Shown: positions 34,181-43,020, counted from the stretch's first letter. The stretch: DNA of 64,000 bases from Nocardioides scoriae (GCF_900104965.1 NZ_LT629757.1:3224001-3288000), one strand, 5' to 3'. The notes: generated from the letters alone by a model not told the origin. Numbers and translations are program-made.

Positions 34181-35227
34181 CTACCCGGCCTGGTGCGAGG
34201 CCGGCAGCGAGGACGGCAGCCCGAACAGCTCGAACAGGCCCTCCTCGAAGAACGCCACCACGTGCTGCACCCGTCCGTCGACGATCTGCAGCACCTGCAG
34301 CTGGAAGGGCACGAAGGAGCCGTCGGGCACCCGCATGTAGAGGCCGTACGCCGGCTGGCCGTTGGCCGACGTGCGCACCATCGGCATGTCGTGGCGCTGG
34401 CCGGGGCAGTTGTGCTCGATCAGCTCGGCGATGGTCTGCGAGCCCTGGTACCACGCGGTGAACGGCGGCATCTCCCACACGGCGTCGTGCGCCAGCATCG
34501 TCACCAGGGCGTCCATGTCCTTGGCCCAGAAGGCCCGCACGTAGCGCTCCAGCATCGCCTCGTGCTCGGGGCTCAGGTCGTCCTCGACGGTGCCCTCGCT
34601 CAGCTGCTTCTCCGCCAGCTGGGCGTGGGCCCGCTGCAGGGCGCTGTTGACCGCGGCGGCCGTGGTGTCGAGGGCGGTCGCGGTCTCCTTGGCGCTCCAC
34701 CGCAGCACGTCGCGCAGCACCAGCACCGCGCGCTGGCGCGGGGGCAGGTGCTGCAGCGCGGCGACAAAGGCCAGCCGGATCGCGTCGCGGTTGCCGACGA
34801 CCTGGGCCGGGTCGACGTTGGCCACGTCGACCATCACGTCCGGCACCGGCTGCAGCCACGGCACCTCGGTCGCCTCGACGAGCTCGTCGCGGGCCTGGGC
34901 GTCGGGCATCCCCAGGCCGGTCGGGAGCGGCCGCCGGCCCTTGCTCTCGAGGTTGGTCAGGCAGACGTTGGTGGCGATCCGGTAGAGCCAGGTCCGCACG
35001 CTGGAGCGACCCTCGAAGTCGTCGAAGGCCTTCCAGGCCCGCAGGTAGGTCTCCTGGACCATGTCCTCGGCGTCGTACACCGACCCGGTCATCCGGTAGC
35101 AGTGCGCGGTCAGCTCGCGGCGGTAGCGGTCGGCCACCTCGGGGAACTCCGCCCCCTCGGGGGCCGCCGGGCTGCCCTCCGCGGCCGCGCGCGGCGCGGG
35201 GATCTCGGGTGCGTCGGTCTGGGTCAT
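34181..35227 (-). CDS. ECF-family sigma factor with C-terminal SnoaL-like domain (SigG-like)
   Basis: The protein has 348 residues. Region 2 (YRRELTAHCYRMTGSVYDAEDMVQET) and region 4 (LPPRQRAVLVLRDVLRWSAKETA) are clear. After about residue 205 a SnoaL/NTF2-like domain follows (YVRAFWAKDMDALVTMLAHDAVWEMPPF), as in SigG and related ECF factors that lack a separate anti-sigma factor and are controlled through this extension. An MDMPI-like gene is coupled behind it. Target promoters cannot be read from the window. Confidence 0.9.
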   Translation of the reverse strand: MTQTDAPEIPAPRAAAEGSPAAPEGAEFPEVADRYRRELTAHCYRMTGSVYDAEDMVQETYLRAWKAFDDFEGRSSVRTWLYRIATNVCLTNLESKGRRPLPTGLGMPDAQARDELVEATEVPWLQPVPDVMVDVANVDPAQVVGNRDAIRLAFVAALQHLPPRQRAVLVLRDVLRWSAKETATALDTTAAAVNSALQRAHAQLAEKQLSEGTVEDDLSPEHEAMLERYVRAFWAKDMDALVTMLAHDAVWEMPPFTAWYQGSQTIAELIEHNCPGQRHDMPMVRTSANGQPAYGLYMRVPDGSFVPFQLQVLQIVDGRVQHVVAFFEEGLFELFGLPSSLPASHQAG

Positions 35228-35290
35228 GGGTCCTCCTCGCGAGGGTTGCTCACTCTAGGCGGAGGAGGAGACCCCGCGGCACCCCCGAAG

Positions 35291-35845
35291 TCATCGGTCA
35301 GGCAGGTCGAGGGCCTCCAGACCGGCGAGGAGGCGGGCGCAGGAGCGCTCGACCATGCGGAGGACGTCGGTGAACCCGTCGGGGCCGCCGTAGTACGGGT
35401 CGGGCACGTCGAGGTCGCCCGTCTTCGCGAGCGGGTCGAAGGACCGCAGCAGCCGCACCCGCTCGCTCGCGCCGCGGCCGTCGCTGACCGCGTCGAGGTT
35501 GGCGGCGTCCATGGCCAGCACGAGGTCGTCCTCGAGCCACGAGGCGTCGAACTGCTGGGCGCGGTGGGCCGAGGGGTCGTAGTCCTCCGCCGCCAGCTCG
35601 GCCGCCGCCCGCGGGTCCATCGGCTCGCCCACGTGCCAGCCGCCGGTGCCGCTGGAGCGGACGGCGACCCGCCCGGCCAGGCCCGCGTCGTCGACCAGCC
35701 GGGTCATCACCACGTCGGCCATGGGGGAGCGGCAGATGTTGCCCAGGCACACGAACGAGATCCGGTACGGCGCGCCCCGCGGCGCCGGCAGCCGTGGCGG
35801 GCCCGCGGTGGACCCGCTCGGCGAACCGGCCTCGGAGGCGCTCAC
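35291..35845 (-). CDS. Low-molecular-weight protein tyrosine phosphatase
   Basis: The protein has 184 residues. The P-loop VCLGNICRSPM (C-x5-R) lies near residue 35 and the general acid in VPDPYYGG near residue 149. It removes phosphate from tyrosines, in bacteria often on polysaccharide-export kinases. An N-terminal extension of about 25 residues before the P-loop strand is unusual and low-complexity. The GTG start overlaps the stop of the upstream membrane-protein gene (GTGA). Confidence 0.92.
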   Translation of the reverse strand: MSASEAGSPSGSTAGPPRLPAPRGAPYRISFVCLGNICRSPMADVVMTRLVDDAGLAGRVAVRSSGTGGWHVGEPMDPRAAAELAAEDYDPSAHRAQQFDASWLEDDLVLAMDAANLDAVSDGRGASERVRLLRSFDPLAKTGDLDVPDPYYGGPDGFTDVLRMVERSCARLLAGLEALDLPDR

Positions 35846-36225
35846 CGGCGTCGGTCGGGGTCGGGCAGCACGACGTCGAGCAGCAGCAGCGCGACCGAGA
35901 TGACCACCGAGCCGAGCAGCGCGGTGACGAAGCCGTCGACCCGGAACCCCAGCCCCACGCCGTCGGCGATCGCGCTGGTCAGCAGCAGCATCGCGGCGTT
36001 GACCACGACCCAGAACAGCCCCAGAGTCAGGATGATGAGCGGCAGCGACAGCAGCCGCACCACCGGGCGGACCACGGCGTTGACCAGCCCGAAGATCGCC
36101 CCGACCACGACCAGCTCCAGCGCCAGTTCGCTGTCGGAGGAGGAGGCGAGGGTGATGCCGTCGAGCAGCCACACCGCCGCGCCCAGGGCCAGGGCGTTGC
36201 CGACCAGGAAGACGAGGATCCTCAT
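35842..36225 (-). CDS. Small membrane protein, phage-holin-4-2/YvlD family
   Basis: A 127-residue protein with four hydrophobic segments; GLVNAVVRPVVRLLSLPLII matches the family signature. Despite the domain name it is a common chromosomal protein without known function and no phage genes are near. It overlaps the tyrosine phosphatase gene. TAGGCT 6 nt upstream supports the ATG. Confidence 0.88.
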   Translation of the reverse strand: MRILVFLVGNALALGAAVWLLDGITLASSSDSELALELVVVGAIFGLVNAVVRPVVRLLSLPLIILTLGLFWVVVNAAMLLLTSAIADGVGLGFRVDGFVTALLGSVVISVALLLLDVVLPDPDRRR

Positions 36226-36231
36226 GGCGGC

Positions 36232-36237
36232 AGCCTA
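36232..36237 (-). promoter_or_regulatory. -10 hexamer of the membrane protein/phosphatase operon
   Basis: TAGGCT (minus strand) ends 6 nt before the ATG at 36225. Confidence 0.45.
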
Positions 36238-36248
36238 GTGAGCCCGCC

Positions 36249-36932
36249 TCAGGTCGCCCGGCGCGCGACCTCGTCGCTCATCGAGGTCTGGGCGTCCTCG
36301 AGGTGGGCGGCGAGCTCGGCCACGGCCGCCTCGGTGTCGCCGGCCTCGAGCAGGTCGAGCAGGTGGGAGTGGGAGTGCACCTGCTCGGCGGCGTTGCCCC
36401 GGGCGCGGTCGACCTCGGCCAGGGCCAGGCGCACCTCGGCGTGCAGCCCGTCGACGAAGGCCAGCAACCGGGCCGAGCCCGCCAGCCCGGCGAGCGCCCG
36501 GTGGATCCGCAAGTGGGCGGCGACGAACTGGGCGGTGGTGCAGTCCGACCCGCGGAGCTCGGCGTACGCCGCCAGGGCGGACCGCAGCTCGTCCCGGGCC
36601 TCCTCGTCGGCGACCGCCCAGCGGCGCACGCCCGCGGTCTCGACGACCAGCCGGGCGCGGCACACGTCGGCGACCTGGGCGGCGTCGAGCCGGCGCACCT
36701 GGGTGCCGCGGTTGGGCAGCCGGTCGGCCAGGCCCTCGGCCACCAGCACGCCGAACGCCTCGCGGACCGTCGAGCGCGAGACCCCGAGGGCGGCGGCCAG
36801 CGCCACCTCGCGCAGCGGGGTGCCCGGCTCGATCTCACCCTCGAAGAGCGAGCGGCGCAGCTCCTCGGCGACCCGCTCCACCGTGGTCATCGGCTCGATG
36901 GAGAGGCCGGCGAAGGGCGGTGTGGCGGACAT
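36249..36932 (-). CDS. GntR-family (FCD domain) transcriptional regulator
   Basis: The protein has 227 residues: N-terminal winged helix (PGTPLREVALAAALGVSRSTVREAF) and a C-terminal all-helical FCD effector domain with metal-type His residues (HLRIHRAL, HSHSHLL). It is divergent from the amidinotransferase gene at 37104. Two operator-like palindromes lie between them, one overlapping its own promoter, so it probably represses both itself and the neighbour until an effector related to that enzyme binds. Confidence 0.92.
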   Translation of the reverse strand: MSATPPFAGLSIEPMTTVERVAEELRRSLFEGEIEPGTPLREVALAAALGVSRSTVREAFGVLVAEGLADRLPNRGTQVRRLDAAQVADVCRARLVVETAGVRRWAVADEEARDELRSALAAYAELRGSDCTTAQFVAAHLRIHRALAGLAGSARLLAFVDGLHAEVRLALAEVDRARGNAAEQVHSHSHLLDLLEAGDTEAAVAELAAHLEDAQTSMSDEVARRAT

Positions 36933-36939
36933 GACCCCT

Positions 36940-37008
36940 GATTGTCCGACAGTTCGTTGGCGAAAGACAGCCGCGTGCGGCACACTGGCCACAGATTGTC
37001 CGACAATC
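36940..37008. promoter_or_regulatory. Two GntR/FCD operator-like palindromes
   Basis: A perfect 15-bp palindrome GATTGTCCGACAATC lies at 36994-37008 and an imperfect copy (GATTGTCCGACAGTT) at 36940-36954. Both fit TNGTNNNACNA, the site type of FadR/FCD regulators. The left one starts 8 nt upstream of the gntR ATG; the right one is 96 nt before the amidinotransferase ATG. Confidence 0.75.
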
Positions 37009-37103
37009 GGGCAATCGTGACGCACGACACGTCGTCGTCCGTCACCACGCCCTGACGGCTCCTCCCGAGAGATGGAGGACCAGAGCTGACCGAGGAGGTT
37101 CGC

Positions 37104-38000
37104 ATGAGCACCCGACCCGCCCCCCTCGCGTGGGGCCGCCGCTACCTGGCGGTCTCGCCCGACCACTTCCGCGTCGACTACGCCATCAACCCGTTCATGC
37201 ACCTTGACGACCAGCCCGACCCGGTCCGCACCCGCGAGCAGTGGGACGCCATGCTCGCCGCGATCGAGGCGGCCGGTGCCACCGTCGAGGTGCTGCCGCA
37301 GCTCGCCGAGGCGCCCGACATGGTCTACGCGATGAACCTCGGCCTCGCGCTGGAGCGCCCGACCGGTGAGGCCCACGTGGTGCTGTCCCACATGAGGTAC
37401 GCCGAGCGCCGCATGGAGACCCCCGTCGCCGAGCGCTGGTTCGCCGACCACGGGGCGTCGGTGCAGCGCACCGGCCGCGACGGCGTCGGTGCCCACCTCG
37501 AGGCCGGGGACGCCTTCGCGTTCGGCGGCGAGCTGGTCGTCGGCTACGGCCCCCGCACCGAGGAGCTGGCCCTCAAGCACCTCGCCACCGAGCTCGGCGT
37601 CAGCGTCCGGGGCTTCCGGATCGTGCACCCGGGGATGTACCACATGGACCTCGGCTTCTGCCCCCTCGACGAGACCCGCGCGATGGTCTGCCCCGCGGCG
37701 TACGACGACGCCTCGGCCGCCGCGCTGCTCGACCTCGTGCCCGAGCCGCTCGTGCTGAGCGAGGAGGAGGCGATGACGTTCTGCGCCAACTCCGTGGTCG
37801 TGGGCCGCACCGTCGTGATGCCCGCCTGCCCCGACCGGGTCCGCGCCCGGCTCGAGGAGTGGGGCTTCGAGGTCGTGGTCGTCGAGGTCGGCGAGTTCCT
37901 CAAGGGGGGCGGCGCGATCCGGTGCCTCACCAACCCGCTCGACGTCCGCCTCGGCCGCGACCTCGACCTGGTCCCCGGCGGCCGGGTCACCCTGGCCTGA
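37104..38000 (+). CDS. Amidinotransferase-superfamily hydrolase (dimethylargininase/DDAH-like)
   Basis: The protein has 298 residues with the beta/alpha propeller fold of the guanidino-group-modifying enzymes. Catalytic Cys is in GGGAIRCLTNPLD near residue 273, catalytic His in HPGMYHMDLGFCPL near residue 177, and the substrate-binding acidic region is EAPDMVYAMN. DDAH cleaves methylated arginine to citrulline; relatives act on other guanidino or ureido compounds. The ATG has a strong Shine-Dalgarno (GAGGAGG). Divergent GntR gene and twin operators suggest inducible expression. Confidence 0.8.
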   Translation: MSTRPAPLAWGRRYLAVSPDHFRVDYAINPFMHLDDQPDPVRTREQWDAMLAAIEAAGATVEVLPQLAEAPDMVYAMNLGLALERPTGEAHVVLSHMRYAERRMETPVAERWFADHGASVQRTGRDGVGAHLEAGDAFAFGGELVVGYGPRTEELALKHLATELGVSVRGFRIVHPGMYHMDLGFCPLDETRAMVCPAAYDDASAAALLDLVPEPLVLSEEEAMTFCANSVVVGRTVVMPACPDRVRARLEEWGFEVVVVEVGEFLKGGGAIRCLTNPLDVRLGRDLDLVPGGRVTLA

Positions 38001-38065
38001 GGCCCGGCCGACCCCAGCGGACCCCGTTCGACTCCTGCTGGCCCGCCGCGTGCGGCGGGGCGTCC

Positions 38066-38071
38066 TAGAGT
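38066..38071 (+). promoter_or_regulatory. -10 hexamer TAGAGT of the hisC-like gene
   Basis: TAGAGT ends 6 nt before the GTG at 38078. A GC hairpin (CCCGCCGC with GCGGCGGG, about 38042-38060) just upstream may end the previous transcript. Confidence 0.5.
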
Positions 38072-38077
38072 CCTCGC

Positions 38078-39193
38078 GTGAGCACCGACACGCCCTCCTC
38101 GGCCCCCCGCCCCCGCGCGACGATCGCCGCCATCCCGGCGTACGTCGCCGGCAAGCCGCCCGTGCCGCGACCCGGCCAGCAGGTCTTCAAGCTCTCCTCC
38201 AACGAGAACCCCTACCCGCCGCTGCCCGGCGTGGTCGAGGCCGCCGAGGCCGCCGTGCAGCGGATGAACCGCTACCCCGACATGGGCAACGGCGAGCTGT
38301 ACGCCGCGCTCGCCGAGCGGCTCGGCGTGCGCCCCGAGCAGCTGGCCGCCGGGACCGGGTCGGTGGCCGTGCTCTACCACCTGCTGCAGGCCTTCTGCGA
38401 GCCCGGCGACGAGGTCGTCTACGCCTGGCGCTCCTTCGAGGCCTACCCGATCGCGGTCTCGGCCAACGGCGCCACCTCGGTGCGCGTGCCGGTCGGGCCC
38501 GACGGCCGCCACGACCTCGACGCGATGGCCTCCGCGATCACCGACCGGACCCGGGTGGTGGTCGTGTGCACGCCCAACAACCCCACCGGCACGGCCGTCA
38601 GCGACGCCGAGCTGCGGGCCTTCGTCGACCGGGTGCCGGCGCACGTGCTGGTGGTGGTCGACGAGGCCTACCGCGAGTTCGTCCGCGCCGAGGACCCGGT
38701 CGACGCCCTCGCCCTGGCGGCCGCCCACCCCAACGTCGCGGTGATGCGGACCTTCGCCAAGGCCTACGGCCTGGCCGGCTTCCGGGTGGGCTACCTCGTG
38801 GCCGACCCGGTCGTCGCGGGCGCCGTGCGCGCGTGCGCCCTGCCCTTCGGCGTCTCCACCGTCGCCCAGGCCGCGGCGGTCGCCTCCCTCGACGCGGAGG
38901 CCGCACTGCTGGAGCGCGTCGACGCGCTGGTCGAGGAGCGCGACCGGGTCGTCGCGACCCTGACCGACCTGGGCTGGCAGGTGCCCGAGGCCCAGGGCAA
39001 CTTCGTCTGGTTGCCGCTGGGCGACCGGGCGCTCGACTTCGCCGCGGAGGCGGACCGCGCCGGCATCTCGGTGCGCCCCTTCGCCGGCGACGGCGTCCGG
39101 GTCAGCATCGGCGAGCCCGAGGGCAACGACGTCTTCCTCGAGGTGGCCGCCTCCTGGGTCCGGGGTGGCGGCGACGGCGAGGGCACGGCCTGA
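38078..39193 (+). CDS. Histidinol-phosphate/aromatic aminotransferase (HisC-like)
   Basis: A 371-residue class II PLP aminotransferase. Landmarks are [30 protein letters not shown] and the PLP-lysine region [16 protein letters not shown]. It is either HisC or the closely related aromatic aminotransferase Pat; no other his genes are adjacent, which favours a second, aromatic-type enzyme. GTG at 38078 is supported by TAGAGT directly upstream. Confidence 0.88.
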   Translation: MSTDTPSSAPRPRATIAAIPAYVAGKPPVPRPGQQVFKLSSNENPYPPLPGVVEAAEAAVQRMNRYPDMGNGELYAALAERLGVRPEQLAAGTGSVAVLYHLLQAFCEPGDEVVYAWRSFEAYPIAVSANGATSVRVPVGPDGRHDLDAMASAITDRTRVVVVCTPNNPTGTAVSDAELRAFVDRVPAHVLVVVDEAYREFVRAEDPVDALALAAAHPNVAVMRTFAKAYGLAGFRVGYLVADPVVAGAVRACALPFGVSTVAQAAAVASLDAEAALLERVDALVEERDRVVATLTDLGWQVPEAQGNFVWLPLGDRALDFAAEADRAGISVRPFAGDGVRVSIGEPEGNDVFLEVAASWVRGGGDGEGTA

Positions 39194-39221
39194 GCGGACG
39201 AAACGGGCGCTCTGGTCCGGC

Positions 39222-39292
39222 GAAACTGCCCGCTGAACCCGACATGTCGCCCACCCGCGGGCAGTTTCCCCGGTCGACCGGGGAAACTGCCC
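39222..39292. repeat. Overlapping alternative hairpins with a perfect 34-bp palindrome
   Basis: Stem 1 pairs 39222-39233 with 39257-39268 (12 bp, perfect). Stem 2 is a perfect 34-bp palindrome at 39259-39292 (half GGGCAGTTTCCCCGGTC). They share 39259-39268, so only one can form at a time. The block lies between the aminotransferase stop and the next start. Confidence 0.85.
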
Positions 39293-39344
39293 CGACCACC
39301 GCCCCCACCCGTTGAACGTTGTCCCATCCGGGAACATGGGCGTC

Positions 39345-40352
39345 ATGAGCGAGGACAGCGCGAACGACAGCGCGAACGACGGCGCGGACGACAGCGGCAC
39401 CGACACGAGCGGGAGCTACGTGGAGGAGGGCAAGTCCTTCGACCGCGACATGAACTACATCCCGGACCGCATCGTGCGCGAGCCGGAGGAGGGGGCCGAC
39501 CCGCCGCAGTGGCCGGTCGAGCCGGGCCGCTACCGCCTGGTCGCCGCCAAGGCGTGCCCGTGGGCCAACCGCGCCATCATCGTGCGCGAGCTGCTCGGCC
39601 TCGAGGAGGTCATCTCGCTCGGGCTGGCCGGGCCGGTGCACGACAAGCGCAGCTGGACCTTCGACCTCGACCCCGACGGCGTCGACCCGGTGCTCGGCGT
39701 CGAGCGGCTGCAGCAGTCCTACTTCGCGCGCTACCCCGACTACCCCCGCGGCATCACGGTGCCGGCGATGGTCGACGTGCCGACGGGGCAGGTCGTGACC
39801 AACGACTTCCCGTGGATCACCCACGACCTGTTCTTCGAGTGGCGCGAGCACCACAAGCCGGGGGCGCCCGACCTGTGGCCGGCCGACGTCCGCGAGGAGA
39901 TGGACGAGGTGATGCAGCGCGTGTTCACCGAGGTCAACAACGGTGTCTACCGCTGCGGGTTCGCCGGCTCGCAGGAGGCGTACGACGAGGCCTACGACCG
40001 GCTCTGGACCGCGCTGGACTGGCTGGAGGAGCGGCTGGCCGACCGTCGCTACCTGATGGGGTCGACGATCACCGAGGCCGACGTGCGCCTGTTCACGACT
40101 CTCGCGCGCTTCGACGCCGTCTACCACGGCCACTTCAAGTGCAACCGGCAGAAGCTGGTCGAGCTGCCGCACCTGTGGGGCTACGCCCGCGACCTGTTCC
40201 AGACGCCCGGGTTCGGCTCCAACACCGACTTCGAGCAGATCAAGCAGCACTACTACGTCGTGCAGACCGACGTGAACCCCAGCCAGGTCGTGCCCCAGGG
40301 TCCGGACCTGTCCGGCTGGACCACGCCCCACGGTCGCGAGCAGCTGGGCTGA
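39345..40352 (+). CDS. Glutathionyl-hydroquinone reductase-like protein (ECM4/YqjG family)
   Basis: A 335-residue omega-class-like GST. The catalytic motif ACPWANR lies near residue 58, then TVPAMVD, TNDFPWIT, and the C-terminal helical domain with DVRLFTTLARFDAVYHGHFKCN. Family members reduce S-thiol conjugates of quinones; in actinobacteria the thiol is probably mycothiol. Starts at 39336 (ATG) or 39312 (TTG) are also possible; the first about 35 residues are acidic and low-complexity. It is convergent with the MFS gene, with a strong hairpin between. Confidence 0.88.
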   Translation: MSEDSANDSANDGADDSGTDTSGSYVEEGKSFDRDMNYIPDRIVREPEEGADPPQWPVEPGRYRLVAAKACPWANRAIIVRELLGLEEVISLGLAGPVHDKRSWTFDLDPDGVDPVLGVERLQQSYFARYPDYPRGITVPAMVDVPTGQVVTNDFPWITHDLFFEWREHHKPGAPDLWPADVREEMDEVMQRVFTEVNNGVYRCGFAGSQEAYDEAYDRLWTALDWLEERLADRRYLMGSTITEADVRLFTTLARFDAVYHGHFKCNRQKLVELPHLWGYARDLFQTPGFGSNTDFEQIKQHYYVVQTDVNPSQVVPQGPDLSGWTTPHGREQLG

Positions 40353-40359
40353 GCCGCGC

Positions 40360-40387
40360 CCGACGGGCCGCGCGAGCGGCCCGTCGG
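40360..40387. terminator. Bidirectional hairpin terminator with GNRA loop
   Basis: A perfect 12-bp stem (CCGACGGGCCGC) with a GCGA tetraloop sits in the 39-nt gap between two convergent genes. Confidence 0.75.
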
Positions 40388-40391
40388 CGCC

Positions 40392-42011
40392 TCACTCCGC
40401 AGGCGGTCGCGGGCCCCCGCGCACCACGAAGTCGCGCTGCCGGATCAGGACCAGGCACAGCACGCCGGCCACGAAGGCGATGCCGGCGGCGATCGCGGTG
40501 ATGTGGTTGAGCGCGTCGACCACGCCCGACGTGCCGACCCGGGTGACGAGGTCGAAGGCCTGCTGGCCGGCCGACGCGCCGCCGCCCTGCGTGGCCGCTG
40601 CCTGGGCCCCCTGGGCGGCGGCGTTGACCTGGCCGCCGGACAGGGCCGCGGTGAGCGGCTCCAGCGCGGCCGTCGGGACCTCGCCCCGCAGCGCGGGCCG
40701 CACGGCGTCCGCGACCTGCTGGCCGAAGATCGAGCCCAGCGCCGCGATGCCGGTGGCGATGCCGACCTGGCGGAAGGTCGAGTTGACGCCGCTGGCCATG
40801 CCCGAGCGCTCGACCTCGACGACGCCGACCGCGGTGGAGGCCAGCGGCGGGTTGATCATGCCGATGCCCACGCCGGCGACGGTCAGCCCGGGGATCAGGT
40901 GGGTCCAGGACGAGTCGTCCTGGATGCCCAGGATCAGCAGCAGGCCGACGCCGAGCACGAGGAAGCCCGGGCCGATGAGCCACTTGACCGGCATCCGCTC
41001 GGTGAGCCGGCCGGCGATCGCGGCAGCCACGAAGGAGGCGCCGGAGAGGAACAGGAAGCGGACGCCGGTGCCCACGGCCGAGTAGTCCAGGACGTTCTGG
41101 ACGTAGATCACCAGGAACGTCAGCAGCGAGAAGATCGACGCCGAGACGCCGAACGCCGCCACCAGGCCGCCGACGAAGGTCGGCTTGCGGAGCAGGCCGA
41201 GGTCGAACATCGGGCTGCTCTGCCGCAGCTGGCTGACCACGAACGCCGCCAGCAGCACGGCCGAGACGACCAGCGAGGTCACCACGACCGTGTCGCCCCA
41301 GCTCTTCTGGCCGGCCTCGATGAGGCCGTAGACCAGGGCGCCCAGGGCGATCGAGAACGTGACGAACCCGATCCAGTCGGGTCGGCCGGCCCGCGGGTTC
41401 TTCGACTCCTGCACCTTCAGCACCGTGACGGCGATGGCGACCAGGCAGATCGGGATGTTGACGAAGAAGATCCAGCGCCACGACAGCCCGCTGGTGAGCA
41501 CGCCGCCCAGCACCGGGCCGATGGCGACCGCGACGCCGGTCACCGCGCCGAAGACGCCGAAGGCGGTGCCGCGGTCCTTGCCGTGGAAGGCGCCCGCGAG
41601 CAGGGCGAGCGCGGTGGCGAACATCGCCGCGCCGCCGATGCCCTGGAACGCCCGCGACACCGTCAGCAGGGTGATGTCCTGTGCGGCCCCGCAGGCGATC
41701 GAGCCGAGGGTGAACAGCACGACGCCGATCACGAAGACCCGGCGGCGCCCGAAGAGGTCGGCCAGCGACCCGGCCGTCAGCAGCAGCGCCGCCAGGCTGA
41801 GCGCGTAGGCGTCGATCACCCACTGCAGGTCCGAGAGCGAGGCGTCGAGCTCGCGCTGGATGTCGGGCAGCGCGACGTTCACGATGGTGATGTCGAGCAG
41901 CAGCATGAACACGCCGGTGCAGACGGCGACCAGCGTCCACCACTTGGGGTCGCGGGCCGGCGTCGCGGCGTGGCGCCCGGCGGTGGGCTCGGCGGCGGTG
42001 TCGTGGCTCAT
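40392..42011 (-). CDS. MFS multidrug exporter, DHA2 (EmrB/QacA) family
   Basis: The protein has 539 residues with 14 predicted helices. Motif A is GSLADLFGRRRVF; motif C, marking antiporters, is GPVLGGVLTSGLSWRWIFFVNIP. The long loop before the last helix is Ala/Gln/Gly-rich. It probably expels hydrophobic drugs or metabolites using the proton gradient. ATG at 42011 has a Shine-Dalgarno (AAGGA); an ATG at 42044 would overlap the operator region. The divergent MarR-type gene is the likely repressor. Confidence 0.92.
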   Translation of the reverse strand: MSHDTAAEPTAGRHAATPARDPKWWTLVAVCTGVFMLLLDITIVNVALPDIQRELDASLSDLQWVIDAYALSLAALLLTAGSLADLFGRRRVFVIGVVLFTLGSIACGAAQDITLLTVSRAFQGIGGAAMFATALALLAGAFHGKDRGTAFGVFGAVTGVAVAIGPVLGGVLTSGLSWRWIFFVNIPICLVAIAVTVLKVQESKNPRAGRPDWIGFVTFSIALGALVYGLIEAGQKSWGDTVVVTSLVVSAVLLAAFVVSQLRQSSPMFDLGLLRKPTFVGGLVAAFGVSASIFSLLTFLVIYVQNVLDYSAVGTGVRFLFLSGASFVAAAIAGRLTERMPVKWLIGPGFLVLGVGLLLILGIQDDSSWTHLIPGLTVAGVGIGMINPPLASTAVGVVEVERSGMASGVNSTFRQVGIATGIAALGSIFGQQVADAVRPALRGEVPTAALEPLTAALSGGQVNAAAQGAQAAATQGGGASAGQQAFDLVTRVGTSGVVDALNHITAIAAGIAFVAGVLCLVLIRQRDFVVRGGPRPPAE

Positions 42012-42037
42012 GGGTCCTTCGATCGTCAGGGACGTAA

Positions 42038-42071
42038 TCGTCAAGAGGTTAACGATGACCCTGTGTACGAT
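42038..42071. promoter_or_regulatory. MarR-type operator and divergent promoter region
   Basis: An 18-bp imperfect palindrome TCGTCAAGAGGTTAACGA (42038-42055) lies 27 nt before the MFS ATG, in a locally AT-rich stretch. TACGAT (42066-42071) is a likely -10 for the marR gene, whose leader contains GAGGAGG. Confidence 0.6.
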
Positions 42072-42127
42072 ACGCCGACCGGGCCGGTCGTCAAGCGGGG
42101 ACGCCCCGGCCGACGAGGAGGTGCGGG

Positions 42128-43009
42128 ATGGGCAGCGGGGCGACCGACAGCCGTGAGCTGCTGCCCGAGCTCGCGGTCCTGCCCGGCCACCTGCTGTGGC
42201 GCTCGGCCGCGCGCGTCCACGCCGCCCTCGCCGAGGTGCTGCCCCCCGGGGTCGACCTGCACGCGTACGCCGCGCTGCTCGCCCTCGGCGGCGGGGCCAC
42301 CCGGTCGCAGCAGGAGCTGGCGCAGACCATCTCCGTCAGCCGCACCACCATGGTCAAGGTGGCCTCGGCGCTGGCCGAGGACGGGCTCGTCGAGCGGGTC
42401 CGCAGCCCCGAGGACCGCCGGTCCTACGCCCTGACCCGCACGCCGGCCGGCGCCGCGGCGGCCCGGCGCTGGCGTCGCCACGCCGACGCCGTCGAGGCCC
42501 AGGTGACCGCGGGGTTCAGCGACGCGGAGCGCGACGAGCTGCGGGCGCTGCTCGGCCGGGTGGCGCAGGACGAGCTGTCCCCGGAGGTGCCCGCGCCGCT
42601 GCGCGAGAGCATCGGCTTCCTCGTCACCCGCGTCCACGCCCGCACCCACCGCGAGGCCCTCGGGGCGCTCGAGCCGGTCGGCGTCGAGCCGCGCCACTAC
42701 GCCACCCTGACCGCGCTCACCGCGACCGGGCCGGTGCCGCAGGCCGAGCTGGCCCGCCGCCTGGGCCTCAGCGGCGCCAGCATGGTGCAGATCGCCGACG
42801 AGCTCGAGCAGCGCGGGCTCGTCGAGCGCCGCCGTCCCCCGGCCGACCGTCGGGTCCAGGTGCTCCACCTGCAGCCCGGTGCCGAGGACGTCCTCGACGA
42901 GGCCGGCCGCGTCGTCCGGGCCCAGGTCGAGCAGGTGCTCGCGACGCTGTCGCCGGCCGAGGTGTCCCGGGTGGTGTCGCTGCTGCAGCGGCTGGTCACC
43001 GCGCCCTGA
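42128..43009 (+). CDS. Tandem double-MarR transcriptional regulator
   Basis: The protein has 293 residues, about twice the usual MarR length. It contains two winged helices: residues 61-103 (QQELAQTISVSRTTMVKVAS, wing SPEDRRSYALT) and 205-247 (QAELARRLGLSGASMVQIAD, wing PPADRRVQVLHL). One chain could thus mimic a MarR dimer. It is divergent from an MFS exporter and probably represses it. The start follows a strong Shine-Dalgarno. Confidence 0.92.
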   Translation: MGSGATDSRELLPELAVLPGHLLWRSAARVHAALAEVLPPGVDLHAYAALLALGGGATRSQQELAQTISVSRTTMVKVASALAEDGLVERVRSPEDRRSYALTRTPAGAAAARRWRRHADAVEAQVTAGFSDAERDELRALLGRVAQDELSPEVPAPLRESIGFLVTRVHARTHREALGALEPVGVEPRHYATLTALTATGPVPQAELARRLGLSGASMVQIADELEQRGLVERRRPPADRRVQVLHLQPGAEDVLDEAGRVVRAQVEQVLATLSPAEVSRVVSLLQRLVTAP

Positions 43010-43020
43010 GCCGAGCGCGG

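Noticed and set aside
35842-36225. Prophage holin
   Set aside because: The domain name contains holin, but the protein is a common chromosomal membrane protein and no other phage gene is nearby.
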